The position numbers and the translations under genes were made by a program. A stretch of DNA of 18,581 bases from Baffinella frigidus (lineage: Eukaryota > Cryptophyceae > Cryptomonadales > Baffinellaceae). Shown here piece after piece: positions 1-9,400 of this stretch. The notes beneath the pieces were generated by a model. The model saw nothing but the letters and a program-made list of their open reading frames with translations. It searched no databases and had not been told where the DNA came from. Within the stretch, counting starts at the first letter, position 1. Every line of letters starts with the position of its first letter. The stretch covers positions 66,743 to 85,323 of the forward strand of contig MU647425.1 in assembly GCA_026770585.1 (NCBI GenBank). Direction: 5' to 3'.

Positions 1-2
1 CC

Positions 3-3000
3 CCCGACACACTAGTCCTTCTCCTCCTAGACGGCCATTACTGGGGAGCAAGATTCGTCCAACCAGCCTCACTACAAATCCACACAAGATGGCAATCGGA
101 CGAGGAGACCACAGAACCCGGACACTGGCGATTAATTTACACAACAAGCACCGGATACTCATGTTTATACAACACAGCTTCGGCCCTACTCGAACGACCA
201 TCCTACCTGCCAGACCGGCCGCAGACAACAACTGGTGGCCACCCTGACTCATGCAACGGACCAGACGCTACAGAACAAACACATTACTCTGACCCCACCA
301 CAGCTACATTCTACCCGACAAACGAATTCTGGACGACACGCCAAGCATCAACAGCCACCTTCCCCCCCCAAAAAACATACACAGGCCCACAACTGCGCGC
401 ACTCTGCGCGGACCACCTCGAACAACAAATTAAGTGCGATGACACTGACGCCCCCCCACAAACAAACACACCAGCCTACCTCGCCGCAGCATTAAGAAGA
501 CGTATAGTCGATTGGAACAACTTGCTCCAACAAATGGACCTACGGAAACACTGCCCATCGCACACAATCAATCAGGAATCTCGTACCATAAACTCATACA
601 TCGCCACACACCGTCTCGAAACAACACCCGCAGGACAAGGGCAAATCGCGGCAATAAGCTCTCTCCTCGGCCTCACACTTATAATTCTCCGACCGCCATT
701 GACACCCCAACCGAAAACAACACACAGTCTACCCGAATACGAGACAGGCACCCTCACCAACGCAACATTGCTTTTCCAAGAAGTACCCGTCTGCCAATCA
801 ACAGGCTGGGAAATTTATACCTTCCCAAGTACACTGCTGACCAGCACATGGCAAACAGACACCAAACTTGGACGCATCCGCCCACAGAGAATACAACACC
901 TAGAACAACAATCATGCCACGCAATCAGCCAAATCCACCCAAGCTCCCTCATATGGAACCCCCGCGAACATGGGGGACCTCAGTACAACAGCTCAGAAAT
1001 CGATAACCTCATTCTTAACTGCAGCGCCCTAAACAGAGCAGCTGCCGCCGCAAACACAACACCACTGGCAATGCCAATCCACCAACCGTGCACCTTCTTC
1101 GGAACCAGACTCTGGGTGGCAATCCGACAATCCATCCTCCTGGCTCTGGACCCCCCGCACCCTCCGCAATCGTTCCAGCACCACATGCGCTCCATCAGCC
1201 AGAGACCACTGAACCCAGACCCCAGGATCATGATAACATGCACTCTGGCTGATTCGACATTTCTATTCTTCTGGGGAACAGACTCACAATCATGGCAAAC
1301 ACTCCTCATCCCCTCCGACGCAAACCCCATCTACGACGCAGCATTCGTGTTCCTGGACAACTTACACGCCCTCTACACCCAAACGTCAGACTACAAATGG
1401 GAACCTCCAATGGATCCGTGCCCGTGGCGAACACACGCTCCCCTCCTGGGAAGAGCAGCACAAATATTGGACACTACCCCCGTTCCAAAACCAACACCAT
1501 GCCCACACTGCCGAACACAAGCCCAACACCATGAATCACCATCAAACGTCCGCATCACGACAATCCACCACCTGACACACCAGATATCACCGACCTTCAC
1601 CCAAACCTCCCCACCAACCCACAACCCCGAAGGCCTCAAGTGCTCGCGGCGCCTGAGAACACACCTCCAAACACTCGATAAAACAAAAATCTCGCACCAA
1701 CAGCTCCTCAACCACTTCGCAAACGAAAAAGACGCGTCCCCCGTCTCCCTGTCAGCCCTAGCAGCACACTACGCCATTACAATAACTCACATATTTGGAC
1801 CCACAACGCCGGGCACCGCGACCGATCCCATTTACGCTCCCGTTGCTCTCGATGAGAACCACAACACATGGAAAAATAGCCCAGCCCACCCAACGCCTGT
1901 TGTGCCCCCACCCACTGAACAGTGGCCAATTAAAACTCCGGAGCACCTCCTGCCCTGGAAATTCGCTGAATACAAATCATCTAACTTTGAAGGATGGTCA
2001 CACCAACCCCAGGGAATCGACCCTCTCTTGGGCGCAGGCATCACAATACCTGACGACAACCATGAACCAGTCAAACGAAGACGCCTCAACGAGACAACAC
2101 CGCTCACCGTAACGAACAACCACTTCACCTCAGAACAAGAGGCCCTCCAGCACCAAAACACCTATACTGAAATACTAGACCCCCAAGAATTCTTCTCCCC
2201 ACACTGGGACCTGATTACCAGCCGCCTCAACCCAACACCATTGGACCATGGCCCGATCATACTACAATACCGCAAACGCATATGGTCCCTACACCAGACC
2301 CAAACACCAGGACAACGGTGGAAAATCTATCTACACCAATCAGGCGGCAACAGCTTCCTATCGGCGGTATGCATGAGCCTATCGCTGAACACGTTCACGC
2401 TGAACACGCTCACACACATAACACCCTCCAAGCTCCGCACCAAAATACTCCAACAAATATACCAATCACACCCCGAAAACATCCCATACATCCACTGCCT
2501 CGACAAACAATTCTCAACACCATGGCACCCTCCGCGAGGATGGCATGAATCCGTCCAACACTACACACGACAGTACTCACACCAACAGTCTCTCTCACAA
2601 TCACACACCCACAACCCAGCCCTTATGATCCACCCCCCCCCAAAAAACCTAACCACTAAAACAACAATCATAGTAGACCCAAATCGCCTGCTCGGAACAG
2701 ATGCCTGGAAATACCTCACAGACTGCCTCAAACAAAAACCTCTCCCAGAAGCTTGGGGAAGACAAGCAGACGGACCCGAAAAATGCTACATCCTAACCCT
2801 CCCCATTCCATGGAACGAACAAGACCCCTACGAGGACAACTACTTGCCCCTCAAACCAGTCTCTGACATGAACGGAACAAAATGGAACCTACATTTCTCC
2901 CCACACATCCCATCAACAACATGCAGCTTCTCAAGCCTGTACAACGCTCTAGGCGCAAGCCTTTCAACAACACACCTACAAGGACTCAACTACTCACACA

Positions 3001-3450
3001 TGAATTGGCCCGCCAACCAAAAAATTAACCTGTGCGTCCACTACTTTCTTCAAAACTACAGTAACCAACACGACCTCAGAGGAAATATAGAAAGACTGCA
3101 GATCCTATACCTAGAATACCACTCCCTACCACCCGACCCCTTCCACCAAATCGACTTTACAGCAACCTACAACCGGCTGCATGCTCTACAACACCTGCAC
3201 CATCAATACGACGAGGAACTTGACAACTTGTTTAGAACGTATACACAAATTCAAACCTCCTCTAATCATTCTACAAGACCAACAACACCCTCACCCGTAT
3301 TCCTGGCAATCATCTGCGCAGCACTTCTAATCCAACTGAACCTTTACAAACCACCAACCCACACAAAAACCGCATGGACCAAATGCAGAATTATGCCTGA
3401 CGACATCCACGATTTGAAACTCCCTCACTGCTGGTACATGGTACACCCAA
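3..3450 (+). other. Tandem OTU-like cysteine protease modules, partly degenerate
   Basis: OTU proteases carry a G-D-G-N-C-L/F motif, an LR helix, a hydrophobic strand and a late catalytic His followed by an aromatic. I see repeated pieces of this pattern. N-terminal-like pieces: W at 126 followed by GYSCLYN (Cys at 162); W at 807 (GWEIYTF, degenerate); W at 2319 followed by GGNSFLSA (Ser at 2352 where Cys is expected); W at 2883 followed by CSFSSLYNAL (Cys at 2922 or Ser at 2934, depending on alignment). An LR-type helix follows two of them. C-terminal-like pieces: DGHYW (His at 36), LDNLHAL (His at 1365), DENHNTW (His at 1860, preceded by a LAAHYAITI strand), LPHCWY (His at 3426). This suggests three to five copies, with perhaps only the first keeping Cys in the expected place. 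OTU enzymes remove ubiquitin-like modifiers; here they may process the polyprotein. Module borders are inferred by eye and may be wrong. Confidence 0.5.
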
Positions 3451-6400
3451 AAACATACCAAAACAACACTGAACCTCCAATATGGATACGCCGGCTTAAT
3501 GATCATGTCACCCTCACCCCAAGAATCACCCCCGACCTATACCAAACAACTGGACGCTACATGAAACAGGAAGACTCTAACACCATCCGCAACATCACAG
3601 CCGCCGTGATTCAGAGCAATATCATGGTACTCAACGCCTCTGATTCTCTCCACACTACCCCCCACCTCATAACTGTTCTCCCCACAACCTTCAACCCCCC
3701 CCACCCAAACCCGCCCCCACACCCTCACGGAATTAAGCACAACAGCACCACAGGCATGAGAGGAGGGGGGGGCCTCTCGGAAGGCACAAACAGGACAACT
3801 TTCTCCCCGCGACTCCACTTCTATACACAACAATCACCAGACGGCCTACTCATAGACTCCGATATACCTGACCGCCTCTTACATGCAATCGCAAAACGAG
3901 AGAAAACAACACACCCTGAATGGCTGGATAAAAACACCTCATTCCCCCCTTGGAGAAAACCAGAATGTATTGACCTCACCCTCAAACACCCATACTCACA
4001 ACTTCAACCACCAACACTACAGACAGAATGCATCGCACCGATAATGCTCCTTCTCAACACCGGCGCCCACTGGATCCCCTGCTTTATATACCACACCAAC
4101 GAACCCTCTCTCCACGCTCTAATACTCGACTCGCTGGACACATCAGAAGACACGAAGACATTAATTGAAACATTCCTCCTCGAATACTTAAACCTCCAAG
4201 AGAATCCAATTCAGATCCACTATTTCAATCACACAATCCCACATGTCAACCGCCAACACGATTCCTTCAGCTGCGGAGTGAGCTCCATCTCCACACTTCT
4301 CACCCTAGCAGAACACTACCACACGCACGGCCCCGATAAGCTCGAACGCAACTTTAACAACATCACCTTCCGCCCCATCAACGAAGCCCACCACCTCCTC
4401 CGAACACTCTTCAAACTTCCACCACCCGCACAACCTCAAATCTGGCCCAATCAGGGGACCCACCACGACGGCACCACCAACCCCGACGGAAACACCCTAA
4501 CCCTCTCATCACCAACCACAACATTACCAACAAAAACAAAAAACAAAACCACCACCGACTCGACGCCTCCACAACAAATTACCAGGCAACCATCTCGCAC
4601 GATGACGTCCCCTCTACCACACAAAAGCACACCAGCACCACCCTCGACAACAGAAAAAGACATCACCTCAACGAACATAACACTGGGAAAGAACAAGACA
4701 CAAACACAAATCTTCGAAGCAGACCCTCCACTACAAGGGGACCAATGGCCAATAGCCGAACTCAACCCAGAAGAAGCTGCGGCATCCTTCTGCCAATTCT
4801 GCAACACATCAACAGCACAAATACACCCAGAAGAAGACAATGAACCAGTTCATATAGAACCAACCTGCGTTACAGACTGGCCCGTCAACAAAGATCACCC
4901 CAGCCCCCCTCAAACCCCTCAACAACTTTCCTCCCTACTCGGCCCCTTCCACGGGGACGACAAAGACATCCTCACACATAAGATTAAAACCTCAAACCAA
5001 ACCTCACAATCTCTACGCCTGTGCCTCTGCAACACAGGTGGCGACTGCAACCCTCTACACTCAAACGGTTGGGAAAAGGCCAACTCCCGATTCGGATATA
5101 TGGCGAGACTCATTGACAAAGGTCTAGCTGACGTAGCAATTCTGACAGAAGCACATGTCGATTCTACCGGAGTGCAAACATGCCAAACATTCTGCCACTC
5201 CTCCAAACTCCAAACACGCACATACGGATGCCCCACCTCTGCCGCCACAACATCCGTCGTTTTCCCCGAACGCCATGGGAAACAAACAAGAGTGGGCCCC
5301 GGAGAAATCCTCGTACTCATCAGCAACCGTCTGGCAGAAAATTTTACAGTTCACGGAAGAAGCTGCAGCGGCCGACTTCTACACTTCTCAATATATGAAG
5401 TACATTACATTTGCCTGTACGGAGTCTCAAACCCTACAGGCAATATCGAAAAACAATCCATGGCAAAAGAACTCCACCGCAGCCTGAATGACACGATCCA
5501 CAGCCTCCCCCCAGGAACCCCAATAGTGGTATGCGGAGATATGAACACGGTAATCAATCAAAACCACCGGGGACCAATCCCACACTTATGTAGCTACGAC
5601 GACAACACAGCCGATCTAGTGCGACTCCTCCACAAACACTCTTTCATAGATGCCCACGAATCCCGCCACGAAAACCACCGACATTTCACTAGATTCGGAT
5701 ATCAGAAAAATGATGACCCAACAAAACGACCATCATGCAGCTACATCGACCGCTTCTTCCTGAATCAAGAAGCCCAAAAACTCGCCCCCCCTGACTCCAT
5801 ACGCTCAGCAATCGCAAATAAGAACGCCTGCTACAGCACCGACCACCGATGCGTCTTCCTCTCGGCACCTACCCTTGCCCAACCATTCAAACCCTCAAAC
5901 AAACAACCTGCAGGATCCTTCGCAGTCAGCACACCCTCCCCCCAGAGACTCAAACTCGATGACAAAGAAATAATGGCCTACAAAAACGCCCTAATGAAAC
6001 AAGAAACACAGCTCCAAATCACTGCAGCAAGAGAGGACTGGAATAAAGCTAGAAAAGAATGGAAGCGAGATACCGAAGCTCTAACATTCCTGCGCCTCGA
6101 CCCCAGAGGCAGCCACACAGCCGAAACAATACTAACAGCGGCATCTCAACACCCTGACCCGGAAAACACCACACAACACACACTGCAACTGATGGCCTCA
6201 CTTTTCAAACACCAAACAGAACACACACCCTTCAATTTCACAGAACCATGGGACAACACATTTGACAAACACCTCCAGACCATCTCCACCATTCTGCGTA
6301 CGGCAGCAAAACCAACGCATACAACAAAACACCACAAAACTTCCAAACACACCCCAACAGCCTCAAATAAAGACTTACAAAACTTCATCAATGCATGGAA

Positions 6401-9400
6401 AACCTTCGACCCCTCCATCATCTCCAACCCAAACCACCCACTACCAACAACAATCCCCAGCGAGAAACTATGCAACTTCTTTCACAAGATAGGCTCCACA
6501 TACAAAGTGGGATCAAACACACTCCCAGACAGAAACGCTCCACGTCATGAATGGGTTATATGGGCCCACGGACCAAACGGCGCAGTCCAGGACACTCTCC
6601 GCCGACTCTCAACCAACGACGTCCACCTAATGCCCTCCGGCGCCTGGTCTACGGACACTCACACACCCCCCCCGCGCTGCGAAAAATCAATCGAATCAAC
6701 CTTCAAGAAAAACAAAAACAGGGCTGGAATCGTAGACGGCATCCGCAGAGACTTCCTCTATTTAGACCCCGACGATCCAAAACTGAACGGACCACGCTGG
6801 ACAACACGCAAAGAAGACCTCCAAAAGGTTATCGGCGAAAAAATCGGGAAAGCACATAGTAACAAAAGCGCCCCATACGACAAAGAACGCCCAGACCGCA
6901 TCCCATGGACCATGCCAGCCACTGCACTAAGGACCCTCACATACCTCTCCTCTCCCAAGGACGAATCATCCAGACGCTTCCGCAAAGACCTCACAGAACT
7001 ACACCGAATGGCCATCCCCCTACAGAACACAATAAACATCGTCCGAACAAACAAACTTACACCTATTACGAACACCCCGGGGCTCCAGCTCGCCTCAATA
7101 TACATCGACCCGGACTGCCAATCAACATCCACAACACTTTCCACCATGCTGTTCTTCACCAACTCCCAGCCTGTGACGCACACTCAAGAAGAAGCAACAC
7201 AACTGCTGACATTCAACTCGATGCAAGGAATAGCTGACTCGGTTATCTCTGCAAACCTAGGCATGTCAGAAGTCGCCAACGTGATATGCTCCATCTCCAC
7301 AGCAAAATCACACGACCAACTTCATATCATGGCAAAACTGGGCCTCAAAATCAGCCGCCTCCCACCTGGCACCAAAGACTCAGAACGAACAGAAACAATA
7401 TCGGCACTGATCCTGTCTCTGGACTTGAAATCTCCACGATTCGAAATCCCCCCAAATACCTCTAACGCGACACTAGCTCAACACATCGCCAACGGCAGAC
7501 ACGCACTCTTGGAGAGATGGGAGAATTGGGCAACAACATTCTGCGACGAAACAACTGAATGCCTACAATTCCTCGAAACCGAGCAACCGCACCTGATGAC
7601 AGCCTGGGAACCTTCACCAAAAACCGACGAAGAAATAACTGCTACCACAACAGACTTCAAAGACTGCCTCCTAAATTTTGCAACAGTTGAAGAACTGAAA
7701 AAAGCAATTTCGCTAATGCCAGCCAACTCATCCGGCGGGTCCCTTGGGATCACCCGAGAACACCTCCTACACGCAGATGACACTACTCTCGAATGGATAC
7801 TTGAAATCACAGGGGAACTATTCCAAGGCAACCACCCCCTATCCATGAAGAGAGGCGTTGTCAATCCACTCCCAAAAGACAAACATAGATGGCGCTCCAT
7901 CACTCTCCTGGAACCACTGCTCAAACTCGTCAATGGCACATTTGGCAGACGCCTACTCACTGTACTAACAAAACACAACCTCCTGGATCCAGCTCAACAC
8001 GGATTCATCACAAATGGAAACTGCGAAGACCCCCTCACCGTAGTATGCCAAATCTACTCACAGGCCCGCCGGGAAGGCGCAGACCCGCTTTACGCGGCAT
8101 TTTTGGACGCGACCGAAGCCTTTGATTCAGTGCAAACAGCCTGGCTACACATCGCCCTTGAACAAATCAGAGCCCCGCAAGAAATCCACACATGGATACA
8201 TAAGAGTCTCTCCGGACACCACAGAGTGGTGAAAACTGCATACTGCTCCTCCGGAGACGACCTCCAAAATAGCCCATGCATCGACCTAGAAAACGGAACA
8301 CCACAAGGCTGCCCACTCAGTCCAGTCCTCTGGATACTGGTCCACAACTTGGCCCTCGTATACGCCCGCTCGAAAGTTCCAGACACAGGATACCCCATAC
8401 ACAACAACCCGACTGACAACGCTCCCCCCAATACACCAATCCTAGTACAGGCCCAAGCATATGCAGACGACACTGCTCTATTCGCTGAACATTTTGAAAA
8501 ACTGAAAAACTCAACACAAGCCCTGGCCTTCGTGTACAGCCTGTACGGGGTCAGGCTCAACGCCCTAAAATCTTATTACAGCCCCCCACCCGACTCCCCG
8601 CACCAACAACTGGAAATCGTCTCCCTGGACTCGAACGGCATCTTTCGCAACCAAACCTTAACCACTCTCAAACCATCAGAACCAGTACGCTACCTAGGAA
8701 TCATGTTCCAACGCGAGCCCCCCCCAGACGCCAAAGGAGGATACTGGGATGCCCAACTGTCCAACCTTCAAAAATTCCAGGAACGATTCATCTCACTCTG
8801 CCGCTTGACTTCTCCCCCTCTCCCCACACTCCGCGAAGGAGTAGCCTCAGTCCTCATCCCAACTATCATGTGGACACTCCAACTCGGAATCCCCTTGGAT
8901 GACTTCCTTTACGAAATAAGAAGGACAATCGCTAGCCTCGCCATGAAATCAATGGGAATCACCCCCCCCCCCTCGCCAACGGCACTCAACACCCTCGCAG
9001 ACACAATATTCAGCCCCGTAACAATGGGTGGCTGGGGCTTTCCATGCCCCCTTGAATTCAGAGCTAAAGCCGTGGCTATCTCCCAACTCGCGGGCCTGAA
9101 ATCCCCCTTCCACGACATAAGAGCAATTCACACGAACGCCGCTTTACATAACCCAACCTACGGGAAAACCCACATAGACCCTGAACAACATTGCGCCTCA
9201 TGCATGGCCTACTCCAACCTATCCATCCAACAGATCACGTCATCCACCACACACACAAACAACATTCCCCCAAAAGACCCACTACTCTCAGAGGAACTGA
9301 TTGAAACAGGAAGGCTCCACGTGCCCTGCTCTGCATTCATGTTCTGCATCATCCCCTCCAAGCTACTAATAAATGCACCTGGCCCACACTACCTAACACT

